Shown one piece after another: positions 24,725 to 33,821 of a stretch of DNA of 64,000 nucleotides. Position numbers and translations under genes: made by a program. The notes beneath the pieces were generated by a model. That model had not been told where the DNA came from. It did no database searches and was given only the letters and a program-made list of their open reading frames with translations. Source of the stretch: Pyrinomonadaceae bacterium MAG19_C2-C3 (lineage in GTDB: Bacteria; Acidobacteriota; Blastocatellia; Pyrinomonadales; Pyrinomonadaceae); assembly GCA_024330265.1 (NCBI GenBank), contig JANDLT010000017.1, positions 22,840-86,839 of the forward strand, given 5' to 3'. How positions within the stretch are numbered: the stretch's first letter is position 1; each line of letters opens with the position of its first letter.

Positions 24725-25411
24725 ATGAGATTGCTTTTTACGGTATTTCTGCTTGTCATCGGCGCGTTGCCGGTTTTTGCACAAGTCGCCGCTAGTTCCG
24801 CTCAAAGCCAAATAGGGTCAGCGTCTCCGTACACGCTTGAGCGAGGCATGAACGAGTTTGGGGTGTGGGGCGGCGTGTCGTTTGATTCACCTGCCGGGTC
24901 TTTTCTCGGCACAATTCCAGACCGTAAATTTGTTATCGGGGGATTGCGCTATGGGCGCATCCTTGCCGTCGGGCGCGGGCTTGCGCTTGAGTACACGGTT
25001 GATGTTATTCCGGTGGCAATCGTGACCGACAATCCTAAAGTTGTTGATACTCCCTTCACCTTACCGGACGGTAGTGTGGTTCTCGGAACAGAGATAAGGC
25101 GCGAACCCGTTTATGGATTCGGCGCATCGCCAATCGGCTTTCAAGTTCATTTCGGGAAAAAGAATCGGGTCAAACCATTTGCAAGTGGCAGCGCGGGTTT
25201 TCTTTATTTCAGCAGACAGACTCCCGTACCCGACTCTCAAAAGTTCAATTACTCCTTCGACTTTGGTGGCGGCGTTGAGTTCTTCACACGTTCGCGGCGC
25301 GCGTTTGTAGTCGGGTACAAGCTTCATCATCTCTCGAATGCCAATCAAGGCAGATTCAATCCCGGTCTGGATGCCAACATATTCTATGGCGGCTTTTCAA
25401 TTTTCAAGTAG
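24725..25411 (+). CDS. PagL-like lipid A 3-O-deacylase (acyloxyacyl hydrolase)
   Basis: A 228-aa outer-membrane protein with a signal peptide (cleavage near VFAQ, residue 20) and beta-barrel strands, ending in aromatic FSIFK. Near the C-terminus is HHLSNANQGRFNPGLD: His202, Ser204 and Asn207 fit the PagL active-site pattern HxSNAN, with Asp216 where the acidic residue of the triad is expected. PagL removes the 3-O-acyl chain of lipid A. The barrel pattern and motif make the family assignment good; activity on this organism's lipid A is inferred. It ends the island of exported proteins and has its own leader of about 140 bp. Confidence 0.82.
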   Translation: MRLLFTVFLLVIGALPVFAQVAASSAQSQIGSASPYTLERGMNEFGVWGGVSFDSPAGSFLGTIPDRKFVIGGLRYGRILAVGRGLALEYTVDVIPVAIVTDNPKVVDTPFTLPDGSVVLGTEIRREPVYGFGASPIGFQVHFGKKNRVKPFASGSAGFLYFSRQTPVPDSQKFNYSFDFGGGVEFFTRSRRAFVVGYKLHHLSNANQGRFNPGLDANIFYGGFSIFK

Positions 25412-25562
25412 ATACGAGCAGTGAGCAAAACGAAGGCGACACGGCGCGATTGTCGCTCATCAATTCGCCATCATTTATGGGGTTATGGGCATGATTGATG
25501 TGAGCGGCTACTGGCATCAAACTATTCAAATTTCGGTCAATCAGGCGAAAGGCAAATCCGTT

Positions 25563-26732
25563 ATGCGAGTTGCGTTTATTTTCATGGCATCGTTCGGCGT
25601 TCTCAACTTTTTCAACGTCGAATGTCGGGCGCAGCAAACACCACCGCCGGATGTTCCCGTCGTCAATGAATCGCTGGCGAACGATAAACAGGACGCGGTG
25701 CAAGTCGTGACGGAGGAGGTGCAAATCGGCTTCGCGGCGATGGATGATAAAGAGCGTTTTGTGATTGGTGTTGAAAAGGAAGATGTCGGGATAACCGAAG
25801 ACGGCGTGCCGCAAACAATCACGAGCATACGGCGCGTGCCTGCCGATGTGATGTTGTTGCTTGACGTGGGAGCGGGCGTTTTGCCGATGGCGAAAGACAT
25901 CAGAGTTGTGCGCCGTCTCGCGCAAGAGGTGATGGCAAGTTTGCCGGAAGGCGAGCGGGTGAGCGTCGTGCAGTTCGCCGAACGCCCCGAAGTTTTGCGC
26001 GATTGGACGACGGATAAGGCGGAAGTCGAACAGGTGCTTGAGACGAAACTTTTGTCCGGCAGACAGGCGCGCTTCTCCGATGCCGTGCTGTTTGCCGTCA
26101 GGGGTTTTGAGACTCAACCGACAATCAATCGTCATCTCGTGATTATCTCCGACGGCGTAGAGTCCGCCGCTTCCGCCGCGCGTCGCGCCGAAGCGTGGAG
26201 GGCGTGCGCGCGGGCGAACGTCACGATTCATTTCTTGAGTCTCACGAAGTTCGCGGTCGAAGCCGTCAAAGGCAAAACGAAACTCATGCGCCCGCGTGAA
26301 CTTCGAGCGGACGTGATGGGGACGGAAGAACGCGAGCGCGTGCGGCAAACATTTCCGCCCTACGGGGGAGGGCGTCCACCGATTATGTATCAGATGAAAA
26401 CGCAACCCGGCGGCGTGACCGTCAATCTCGATTTCAAGCAACGCCGATTGTTGAAAGACTATGAAGCCGCCACGCGCCAGAGCGAAACGGAACTCGCAAA
26501 GCAGATAACGGAAGACGCGGGCGGCGCACTTCACACGCCGCAGACGGCGGACGAAATGCTTGACGCGAGCGGAAAAATCGCCCGCGAAATCGGGGCGCAA
26601 TACATCATTACTTACCGCCCGAAACGTCCATTCGCAGAATCGCCCGCAGGAGAAGCGCGCCGCATCTTTGTCGCCTCGCGGCGCGTGGGCTTGCACTTGA
26701 GCGCGCGGCGTAAGTACGTTGGATTACGATGA
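25563..26732 (+). CDS. Acidobacterial-type VWFA domain protein
   Basis: An exported protein of about 389 aa from ATG 25563 (MRVAFIFMASFGVLNFFNVECRAQQ). A longer frame from 25485 puts 26 non-hydrophobic residues before the signal. The mature part begins with QVVTEEVQIGFAAMDDKERF, a segment typical of the VWFA-related family expanded in Acidobacteria, followed by the von Willebrand A domain with VPADVMLLLDVGAGV. The MIDAS motif DxSxS is degenerate (DVGAG). FSDAVLFAVRGF and HLVIISDGVES are other domain landmarks; the C-terminus has the family's YIITYRPKRP. Function unknown; probably protein-protein binding in the periplasm. Confidence 0.85.
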   Translation: MRVAFIFMASFGVLNFFNVECRAQQTPPPDVPVVNESLANDKQDAVQVVTEEVQIGFAAMDDKERFVIGVEKEDVGITEDGVPQTITSIRRVPADVMLLLDVGAGVLPMAKDIRVVRRLAQEVMASLPEGERVSVVQFAERPEVLRDWTTDKAEVEQVLETKLLSGRQARFSDAVLFAVRGFETQPTINRHLVIISDGVESAASAARRAEAWRACARANVTIHFLSLTKFAVEAVKGKTKLMRPRELRADVMGTEERERVRQTFPPYGGGRPPIMYQMKTQPGGVTVNLDFKQRRLLKDYEAATRQSETELAKQITEDAGGALHTPQTADEMLDASGKIAREIGAQYIITYRPKRPFAESPAGEARRIFVASRRVGLHLSARRKYVGLR

Positions 26733-26741
26733 GAGCGCATT

Positions 26742-26898
26742 TACAAGCCGTCTCAAAATAGCTTTTGATTAAAAACTCTGCGTAACTCTGCGTCAGCCCT
26801 CGGCGGTACTCTGCGTCCAAAGATTTTTTAACGCAGAGAGACGCAAAGTTGAAGACGCAGAGTACCGCCGAGAATGCCCATTTTTGAGATGGCTTGTA
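26742..26898. mobile_element. MITE-like element with CAGAG interior
   Basis: Ends: TACAAGCCGTCTCAAAA (26742-26758), and on the right, read inward, TACAAGCCATCTCAAAAA. Inside is a perfect 19-bp inverted repeat (CTCGGCGGTACTCTGCGTC 26799-26817, complement 26854-26872) and CTCTGCG/CGCAGAG words. No clear target-site duplication. The right end abuts the AGGAG that serves the aldehyde dehydrogenase gene. Confidence 0.75.
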
Positions 26899-26911
26899 GG
26901 AGAAGCGAACG

Positions 26912-28336
26912 ATGGACGCGAAACCTTTTCTCATCGGCGGCGAATGGCGAACGGCATGGGCGACGTTGGACGTTCGCACGGCTTGGAACGATGCGATGTT
27001 GGCGCGTGTGTGCATCGCGTCGCCCGACAATGTGAGGGAATCAATCGAACACGCAATGAGAGCGGCGCGTGAGATGCGCGCACTCGCGCGTTATGAAATC
27101 GCCGACGCGCTGGGGAAAATCGTCGCCGGATTGAAAGCGCGTCACGCGGAACTCGCACGCACCATCGCGCAAGAAGCCGGAAAGCCTATCGCCCTCGCCC
27201 GCGCCGAAACGGAGCGCGCGATTGCGACTTTTACTTTTGCGAGTGAAGAAGCGCGGAAGTTCACGGGCGAACAGATTGCGATGGACGCTCAAGCATCAGG
27301 GGCGCATCGCACGGGTTGGACGAAGCGCATCCCGCGCGGCGTTATCTTCGGCATCACGCCGTTTAACTTTCCATTAAATCTCGTCGCGCATAAAGTCGCG
27401 CCCGCGCTGGCTTCCGGTAATTCAATCATCATCAAGCCGAGTCCGCGCACGCCGCTTTCGTCTTTGTTGCTCGGCAAGATTTTTCTTGAATCAGGTTTGC
27501 CAAAAGGCTCATTGCAAATCGTGCCGATGGAGATTGCAACGATTGATAGCGTGTTAAAAGATGAGCGCGTGGCGATGGTTTCTTTCACGGGAAGCGCGGC
27601 GGTTGGTTGGGACTTGCGCGCACGAAGCGGGCGAAAAGCCGTCACACTCGAACTCGGCGGCAATGCGCCTATCATCATTGACGAAACGGCGGATGCCGAA
27701 TACGCGCTTGAACGCACTGCCGCCGCCGCGTTCGGTTACGCCGGACAGACGTGTATTTCAGCGCAAAGGCTGTTCGTGCATGAATCCATTTACGAAGATT
27801 TCAAAGGCAAACTCGTCAATTATGCACAAGGGATGAAGGCGGGCGACCCGCTTGATGAAACGACGACATTGCCCGCGATGATTGACGAAGCGGCGGCGCG
27901 GCGTGTCGAAGCTTGGATTGAAGAAGCGACGCGCGACGGGGCGCGTGTGTTGTGCGGCGGCGAACGACGCGGGGCGGTGATGGATGCGACGCTGCTTGAA
28001 AATGTTCACCGCGAAATGCGCGTCGTCGCGGAAGAAGTCTTTTCACCCGTCGCCACCATCACGAGTTTTCACAATTTCGACGAAGCCATCGCGCACGCCA
28101 ACGATGAGCGTTACGGCTTGCAAGCCGGAGTCTTTACAGGGGATTTGCGGCGTGCTTTTCAGGCGGCTGATGAACTCGAATTCGGCGGCGTCATCATCAA
28201 CGACGCCCCGACGTTTCGCGTTGATAACATGCCCTACGGTGGAGTAAAACAATCCGGCTTCGGGCGCGAAGGCGTGCGCTATGCAATGGAAGAGATGACC
28301 GAAACGCGCGTCGTTGTCGTTGATCCGATGCGGTAA
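26912..28336 (+). CDS. NAD(P)-dependent aldehyde dehydrogenase
   Basis: A 474-aa ALDH-superfamily enzyme with intact active site: Asn152 in TPFNFPLN, Glu247 in LELGGNAP and catalytic Cys281 in AGQTCISAQR. The coenzyme-binding FTGSAAVG is near 225-232. Length and motif spacing are normal for a cytosolic tetrameric ALDH. Sequence style (KPSPRTPLSSLLLG, DNMPYGGVKQSGFGREG) resembles the group that includes lactaldehyde and succinate-semialdehyde enzymes, but the substrate is not determined. AGGAG lies 8 nt before the ATG, at the edge of the mobile element 26742-26898. Confidence 0.92.
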   Translation: MDAKPFLIGGEWRTAWATLDVRTAWNDAMLARVCIASPDNVRESIEHAMRAAREMRALARYEIADALGKIVAGLKARHAELARTIAQEAGKPIALARAETERAIATFTFASEEARKFTGEQIAMDAQASGAHRTGWTKRIPRGVIFGITPFNFPLNLVAHKVAPALASGNSIIIKPSPRTPLSSLLLGKIFLESGLPKGSLQIVPMEIATIDSVLKDERVAMVSFTGSAAVGWDLRARSGRKAVTLELGGNAPIIIDETADAEYALERTAAAAFGYAGQTCISAQRLFVHESIYEDFKGKLVNYAQGMKAGDPLDETTTLPAMIDEAAARRVEAWIEEATRDGARVLCGGERRGAVMDATLLENVHREMRVVAEEVFSPVATITSFHNFDEAIAHANDERYGLQAGVFTGDLRRAFQAADELEFGGVIINDAPTFRVDNMPYGGVKQSGFGREGVRYAMEEMTETRVVVVDPMR

Positions 28337-28382
28337 AATAATGGACAACATTACTCCCGATGTTCAAAGCTTCATATAAACC

Positions 28383-28593
28383 ACTTACCTTACGCGACAG
28401 ACGAAGTTTCGCGGCTCTGCCGCCTGATGTGCGGTGAGGCTGCCGCCTCACCGTCAAGCGTATGAATGTCTTCGAGGCTATGCCTCGAACGCGGGCGGCG
28501 CAGCCGCCATAAGTTTCTGGGGCGAGACGGAAAGGCGAAGCCTTTCCGCACATCGGGCGGCAAAGCCGCTCTACTGCGTAAGTTTGGTAAATC
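28383..28593. mobile_element. Palindromic inverted-repeat element (family 3-like ends)
   Basis: A chain of palindromes. Arms share GCGGCT(C/T)TGCCGCC, GATGTGCGG and AGGC..GCCT..CCG in inverted order. The left end ACTTACCTTACGCGA resembles the ACTCACCTTACGCGA end of the element at 60597; the right end has ACTTACGC in reverse. No target-site duplication seen. A reading frame through it joins the acylase gene but is not a believable leader. Confidence 0.7.
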
Positions 28594-28612
28594 AAACATA
28601 CACATCAAAACC

Positions 28613-31075
28613 ATGATTAAATTTGACCGACTCCTGACCCTCTTACTCGCGGTGTCGCTTCTGGTTTGTGTCGTCCACGCGACTCCGGCGCAAGCCCCGC
28701 CCGCATCTACGCCAAACGTATCGTCGCTTAAAATCGCGGGCTTGCGCGCCACCGTCACGGTACGGCGCGACGGGCGCGGCGTTCCCTATATCGAAGCCGC
28801 GAACGAAGATGATTTGTATTTCGCGCAAGGCTATGTCACGGCGTCCGACCGCTTGTGGCAAATGGATTTGCTAAGGCGCACGGCGCGCGGTGAGCTTTCG
28901 GAAATCTTCGGACGCGCGACGCTCGAAGAAGATAAACGCCGTCGCATATACGGCTTCGCGCGTTTGTCTCAAGCGACGGAACGCAACCTCGCGCCCGACG
29001 TGCGCCGCGTGCTTGCGGCTTACGCGAAAGGCGTCAATGCATTCATCCAAACGCTCGACGAAAAGAGTTTGCCGCCGGAGTTTCGCTTGCTCGGCGTTCG
29101 CCCGCGTGCGTGGCAAATCGCGGATTCGCTGGTCGTCGGCAAAATCTTCGCCGAACTTCTTTCGCGTCCGTGGCGCGCCGACATCGAACGCCTCGCGCTT
29201 TCAGACATTCCACCCGCGAAGCTTCGGGCGTTGACGACGGATGAATCACCGTTCGATGTGTTCGTCGTCGGCAACGATGACAAAACGAGAAGCGCGGCTT
29301 CGACGATTTCAAGCGGCGATAAAGCGGCGAACGCGGTGGCGATGTTTGATGACGGTGCGCGTCGTGATGTATTGCGCCAACTCGCGGAGATTGACGAATT
29401 GACGGCGCGCGCTCAACAACGTCTCGGTCTGTACGGTGAAGCGTTGGCGGCGAGTAATAACTGGGTCGTCGCGGGCAAGCGTTCCGCGAGTGGTAAGCCT
29501 TTGCTTGCCAACGACCCGCACTTGCCCGCGAGCGCGCCGTCAATCTGGTATATGGCGCACTTGAGCGCACCGAACTTTCGCGTCACGGGCGTGACGGCGG
29601 CGGGCGCGCCCGGAATCATCATCGGGCATAACGAGCGCGTCGCGTGGGGCGTGACGAATACGGGACCCGATGTGCAGGATGTGTATCTCGAAACATTCGA
29701 TGACGCGAACCCGCGCCGTTATAAAACTCCGAACGGATTTGCCGATGCGGAAATAAGACAAGAAGAAATCAAAGTCCGCAAAAGTTTGACCGCCCCGGAA
29801 ACCGAAAGCGTGACTCTGGAAGTCACCGTCACGCGACACGGTCCCGTCGTGTTCGAGGCGGCGGGCAAACGCTACGCTCTGCGTTGGACGGCACTCGATT
29901 CACAGCGAGCCGAGTTCGCCGCGTTCTATAAAATCAACCGCGCGACGAACTGGCAATCCTTCACACGGGCTTTGAGTGTGTATTCCGGTTCGATGCAAAA
30001 CTTCGTCTATGCAGACCGCGCGGGACACATCGGCTACTACGCCGCAGGGTTCGTTCCCATGCGTAAAACGGGTGACGGCAGCGTGCCTTACGACGGAGCG
30101 ACGGACGCGGGCGAGTGGACGGACTTCATACCGTTCGCGGAACTGCCGCACGTTTATGACCCGCCTTCGGGCATCATTGTCACGGCGAACAACCGCATCA
30201 TCGGGCGCAGCTATAAACACTTCCTGACCAACAGTTGGGCAGCACCTTATCGCGCCCGCCGCATATACGATTTGCTGAACGCGAAACCGAAGCACGACCT
30301 GACGGATTTCGCGCGTATCCAGTACGATGTTTATTCCGTCGGCGGCAAGTTCTTCGCGGATGAAGCGTATAAGATTTTGTCTATGAGAGATGCGACGACA
30401 GACCGCGAAGCGATGCCGCATATAGATTTGACTTTGAAGTTGCTTCAAACGTGGAACGGCGAGATTACGCCCGACTCGCGCGGGGCGGCATTCGTATCAA
30501 ATATGCGGACGGCATTTCGTGCGCGCGTCGTCGCCGCCGTCATCGGTGCGGAGCGTGCGAAAAGTTATCGCGGGGCGAACGTCGAAAACTTTGCCGACAT
30601 GGTTTTGCGTACACAGGAACGTGAATGGCTGCCGAAAGAATTTAGTTCTTATGCGGACTTGCTCATAGCCTGTGCGCGAGATGCTCACGCGGAATTGACC
30701 AGACAACCCGGTGCGGACGAAACGAAATGGACGTGGGGCGCGACTTCAAAAGCACGCTTCCCGCATCCACTCGCCAGCGTCCCGATTTTCGGCACGCCAT
30801 TCGTCATCGAACCGTTCGCGCAACGCGGCAGCGGCTTCGCGGCGGGCGCAACCGTCAACGTCGGGGCAAATGTTTCGATGCGTTTGCTTTCCGACACCGG
30901 CGATTGGGACAAGACGCGCCAGATTATCGCACCCGGTCAATCCGGCAATCCGGCGAGTCCGCACTGGAAAGACCAGTTGGGCGATTGGCAATCCGGCGCA
31001 ACTCCCGTGTTTCCCTTCACAGCGGAAGCGGTCAGGGGAGCGGCGCGAAGCGTGTTGAGGCTTGAAGCAAAGTAA
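28613..31075 (+). CDS. Penicillin acylase family Ntn-hydrolase
   Basis: An 820-aa periplasmic N-terminal-nucleophile amidohydrolase. From ATG 28613 it has a signal peptide (LLTLLLAVSLLVCVVHATPAQA). The alpha-chain region starts with VTVRRDGRGVPYIEA and ends near residue 280. The auto-processing site is AA|SNNWVVAG, making Ser281 the beta-chain N-terminus and nucleophile. NDPHLP and GHNERVAWGVTN follow as in all family members. The family includes penicillin G acylase, AHL acylases and aculeacin acylase, so quorum-signal or lipopeptide deacylation is possible but unproven. An in-frame extension upstream to 28466 runs through palindromic repeat and is rejected. Confidence 0.92.
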   Translation: MIKFDRLLTLLLAVSLLVCVVHATPAQAPPASTPNVSSLKIAGLRATVTVRRDGRGVPYIEAANEDDLYFAQGYVTASDRLWQMDLLRRTARGELSEIFGRATLEEDKRRRIYGFARLSQATERNLAPDVRRVLAAYAKGVNAFIQTLDEKSLPPEFRLLGVRPRAWQIADSLVVGKIFAELLSRPWRADIERLALSDIPPAKLRALTTDESPFDVFVVGNDDKTRSAASTISSGDKAANAVAMFDDGARRDVLRQLAEIDELTARAQQRLGLYGEALAASNNWVVAGKRSASGKPLLANDPHLPASAPSIWYMAHLSAPNFRVTGVTAAGAPGIIIGHNERVAWGVTNTGPDVQDVYLETFDDANPRRYKTPNGFADAEIRQEEIKVRKSLTAPETESVTLEVTVTRHGPVVFEAAGKRYALRWTALDSQRAEFAAFYKINRATNWQSFTRALSVYSGSMQNFVYADRAGHIGYYAAGFVPMRKTGDGSVPYDGATDAGEWTDFIPFAELPHVYDPPSGIIVTANNRIIGRSYKHFLTNSWAAPYRARRIYDLLNAKPKHDLTDFARIQYDVYSVGGKFFADEAYKILSMRDATTDREAMPHIDLTLKLLQTWNGEITPDSRGAAFVSNMRTAFRARVVAAVIGAERAKSYRGANVENFADMVLRTQEREWLPKEFSSYADLLIACARDAHAELTRQPGADETKWTWGATSKARFPHPLASVPIFGTPFVIEPFAQRGSGFAAGATVNVGANVSMRLLSDTGDWDKTRQIIAPGQSGNPASPHWKDQLGDWQSGATPVFPFTAEAVRGAARSVLRLEAK

Positions 31076-31087
31076 AAGAAGGCGGAA

Positions 31088-31196
31088 GAATGATATAAGA
31101 GAATATCCATTCATCATTCATCCGGTCGCGTCTGCGCTCGTCAGGTGCGTTCGGCTTGTGAATGATATAAGAGAATATCCATTCATCATTCATCCG
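31088..31196. repeat. 37-bp perfect direct repeat
   Basis: 31088-31124 and 31160-31196 are identical over 37 bp (starting GAATGATATAAGAGAATATC and ending TTCATCATTCATCCG), separated by 35 bp. Each copy holds a partial palindrome GAATGAT/ATCATTC. It lies directly after the acylase stop. Confidence 0.85.
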
Positions 31197-31203
31197 TGAT
31201 GTC

Positions 31204-31429
31204 TGAACATTTTTCTTCGTCCCGTAGGGACTTCCGTGATAATAGCCCAGCGATGAATCGCTGGGACAACTTGGCAAATAGACTTTCAGTCCCGTCAGGG
31301 ACGGCTGAATCTTTGCCGTGAGATTTCAGCCGTCCCTGACGGGACTGCGGAAATTTTATCGCACGCCTCACCCAGCGATGAATCGCTGGGCTATTGTCGG
31401 TCGTCCCTAACGGGACGGAAAAGTGTCAA
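31204..31429. mobile_element. Palindromic inverted-repeat element
   Basis: About 226 bp. The two arms are inverted over about 60 bp: left CGTCCCGTAGGGAC then AATAGCCCAGCGATGAATCG, right the complement with small changes. The centre has a pair CAGTCCCGTCAGGGACGGCTGA / complement. Outer ends TGAACATTTTT / (reverse) TTGACACTTTT also match. No target-site duplication found. The slipin gene ends 24 bp away. Confidence 0.8.
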
Positions 31430-31453
31430 GGCTTCATCTCATCCATCAAGACA

Positions 31454-32479
31454 CTACGTTGGCAGTTGACGCGGCGGGAACGATTTGTGATTCGCCGTGT
31501 CTTCATCATCGGTGTTCCGGCGCGTGTCACCCGTTTCGGAAAGCATCTCTTTAATCGCTCCGACGCTTGCCAACATCGTCGAAGTTTCCATCGGCATAAA
31601 GATGACTTTCGAGTTTCGCCCTTGAGCCATGTCTTTGAGCGAATCAATGTAGCGTTGCGTGATGAGATATTGCGCCGGGCTGATGTCCGCGCCGAGTGCT
31701 TGCCCGATGCGGGCAAGGGCTTCCGCTTCCGCCGCCGCCGAGCGCAGACGGGCTTGCGCCGCGCCGTCGGCTTGCAAAATCGCGGATTCTTTTTCACCTT
31801 CGGCGCGCGTCACCGCCGCCTGCTTTTCCCCTTCGGCGCGCGTAATCGCGGCTTGGCGTTCGCCGTCGGCTTGAAGGACAAGAGCGCGGCGATTGCGTTC
31901 GGCGGTCATCTGTTTCTCCATCGTAACGCGCACGTCTTCCGGCGGGTTGATGTTCTTCACGTCAACGCGCGTCACCTTCACGCCCCATTTATCCGTCGCG
32001 TCATCGAGAATCAGACGCAGTTTGTTATTGATCTGGTCGCGGTTGGAGAGCGTGCTGTCCAAATCCATTTCGCCCATCACGGAACGCATTCCGGTGATTG
32101 TCAACTGCACGATGCCGCCGACTAAATCGTTGATTTCATACACGGCTTTGACCGCATCGGTTATTTGCCAGTAGACAACCGAGTCAACCAGAATCGTAAC
32201 GTTATCGCGCGTGATGACGGGTTGCGGCGGAAGGTCTAGGTACTGCTCACGCAAATCAATGGACGTAGTACCGGGTCGCATGTTCGTCCAATTGTAAGAG
32301 CGTGGCTTGTCTATAAACGGATAGATGATGTTCAAGCCGCTCGACGCAATCATCCGAAAGCGACCGAGACGCTCGACCAACATCACGGTCGCCTGCGGTA
32401 CGATTTTAATCGTCTTGGCGGCGACAACCAGAAGCGAGATGCCGACGAACATCAGGAAAAGAAGAAACACAGTCGTCAT
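31454..32479 (-). CDS. SPFH/Band-7 protein, slipin (paraslipin) type
   Basis: A 341-aa membrane-anchored SPFH protein. It has an N-terminal transmembrane helix (VFLLFLMFVGISLLVVAA), an SPFH domain beginning VPQATVMLVERLGRF and containing RPGTTSIDLREQYLDLPPQPVITRDNV, then a long alanine/glutamate coiled coil (QADGERQAAITRAEGEKQAA repeated, residues about 205-265). The C-terminal segment with PAQYLITQRYIDSL is typical. It forms large membrane rings or cages around proteases or in microdomains. No NfeD-type partner gene is adjacent, unlike many slipin operons. Diverges from the 32742 gene. Confidence 0.9.
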   Translation of the reverse strand: MTTVFLLFLMFVGISLLVVAAKTIKIVPQATVMLVERLGRFRMIASSGLNIIYPFIDKPRSYNWTNMRPGTTSIDLREQYLDLPPQPVITRDNVTILVDSVVYWQITDAVKAVYEINDLVGGIVQLTITGMRSVMGEMDLDSTLSNRDQINNKLRLILDDATDKWGVKVTRVDVKNINPPEDVRVTMEKQMTAERNRRALVLQADGERQAAITRAEGEKQAAVTRAEGEKESAILQADGAAQARLRSAAAEAEALARIGQALGADISPAQYLITQRYIDSLKDMAQGRNSKVIFMPMETSTMLASVGAIKEMLSETGDTRRNTDDEDTANHKSFPPRQLPT

Positions 32480-32741
32480 GTTCTACTCCAAAAGATTTTC
32501 TAAGTTGATACGTTGCGCGAGTGAAACGGCGTGTGCCGTAAGCGGCGGCGTGTTCGATGCCACACTATAACCGATGACGGCTTTGGGCGTGAAGCAGCGA
32601 CCTACAAATGAAAGCGGAAGCTAACTTGCCTGTCACTTCCATTTCACACGAGACGTGTATCGTTTGCGCGTGACTTGTTGAATTAAACTCCCATCGTGAC
32701 CGCCGTGCGGGATTGCCGAAATCTGATTTATCCGATTTTTC

Positions 32742-33737
32742 ATGCAGGTTGAACCACTGAAAACCGAAACCAAAATGGGCGCAGGCAGCAAACTCTGGAA
32801 AGCGATGCTCGCAAGCGGTGCGGGACTTGCCGCCCTCGCCGCGCTTAATTCGACTGTGCCGCGCCGTCATCTTGAATTGCCTTCGGGCGATGTGGTTGAC
32901 GCCGAAAACGGCGAAGCGCAATTTTACGAATGGACTTATGGCGAAGTGTTTTACCGCGTCGCCGGAAACGCGAACAACCCGCCGCTCGTCTTCGTACACG
33001 ACATCGCGCCCGGCGTTTCAAGCTTTATGTGGTGGCGCAACTTCGGGCGACTGTCCGCCAACTTTCGCGTCTATGCGCTTGACCTACTCGGCTTCGGTGC
33101 TTCGGCAAAGCCGCCTGTCGCGCCTTACTCGACGGATTTTTATGTGACTCAAATCGCTGACTTTCTCCGTGATGTCGTCGGTGAAAAAGCTACACTTGTC
33201 GGCAGCGGACTCGGCGCAGTATTCGCCGCGCGCGTCGCCATCGAACACACGGACAGCACGGAGAGCCTCATCCTCATCGCCCCGCCCGGCTTGAGCGACG
33301 AACGCGACGCACGCGCCGGAATGCGCGGCGCGGCGTTCTATTCCTTGCTCAATTCACCCGTGCTTGGAACTTCCTTCTACAACACACTGGCGAGCGAACG
33401 CGCCCTGCGGGACTACACGCGCCGACAACTTTTCTTCAATAAACGCCTTGCCACCAAAGGACTCGTCGCACACCTTTACGCGCAGAGCCACCAGCACGGA
33501 GCGCAACACGCCGTCACCGCGTATCTCTCCGGTTACGTCGCCGCCAACATCCGCACCCCACTCGCAGCAGTCACCGTCCCGACAATCATCATGCTTGATG
33601 ATTCATCGCACGACTCAATTCAACCGGAAACCCTGCGCGCCCTCAACCCTAACCTGACCGTCGAAATCTTCGACAACTCGCGCCTCTGGCTGCACGCCGA
33701 ACACCCAGACCGCTTCAACGCGCTAATCGCACGTTGA
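32742..33737 (+). CDS. Alpha/beta-hydrolase fold protein lacking the nucleophile serine
   Basis: A 331-aa protein with an N-terminal hydrophobic helix (LWKAMLASGAGLAALAAL) and an alpha/beta-hydrolase core from about residue 60. The strand-turn-helix DLLGFGASAKP is canonical. At the nucleophile elbow, the expected GxSxG reads G154-S155-G156-L157-G158: the third position, normally Ser, is Gly. A C-terminal LWLHAEHPDRFN supplies a histidine at the expected place. It may be a non-catalytic binding protein, or Ser155 could be used with altered geometry. Upstream 32480-32741 has no gene and must hold both divergent promoters. Confidence 0.8.
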   Translation: MQVEPLKTETKMGAGSKLWKAMLASGAGLAALAALNSTVPRRHLELPSGDVVDAENGEAQFYEWTYGEVFYRVAGNANNPPLVFVHDIAPGVSSFMWWRNFGRLSANFRVYALDLLGFGASAKPPVAPYSTDFYVTQIADFLRDVVGEKATLVGSGLGAVFAARVAIEHTDSTESLILIAPPGLSDERDARAGMRGAAFYSLLNSPVLGTSFYNTLASERALRDYTRRQLFFNKRLATKGLVAHLYAQSHQHGAQHAVTAYLSGYVAANIRTPLAAVTVPTIIMLDDSSHDSIQPETLRALNPNLTVEIFDNSRLWLHAEHPDRFNALIAR

Positions 33738-33741
33738 AGCA

Positions 33742-33821
33742 AAGTAGAAGGTAGAAAGTAGAAGTAAGCAAAGAAAAAGGATTTACTTCTACTTTCTACC
33801 TTCTACTTTCTACTTTGCTTC
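33742..33821. repeat. Inverted pair of 7-bp tandem repeats
   Basis: AGTAGAA, GGTAGAA, AGTAGAA (33743-33763) and, in the opposite sense, TTCTACT, TTCTACC, TTCTACT, TTCTACT (33787-33814). Both ends add GAAGCAA / TTGCTTC. It can form a long hairpin just after the 33737 stop and supplies the end of the small minus-strand gene at 33803-33979. Confidence 0.88.

Noticed and set aside
28466..28612. N-terminal extension of the penicillin-acylase frame
   Set aside because: It reads through palindromic repeat DNA and precedes a perfect signal peptide at 28613; it is not a natural leader.
31088..31196. Possible CRISPR (37-bp repeats with a 35-bp spacer)
   Set aside because: Only two copies, no cas genes nearby, and the repeat is linked to a palindromic element.
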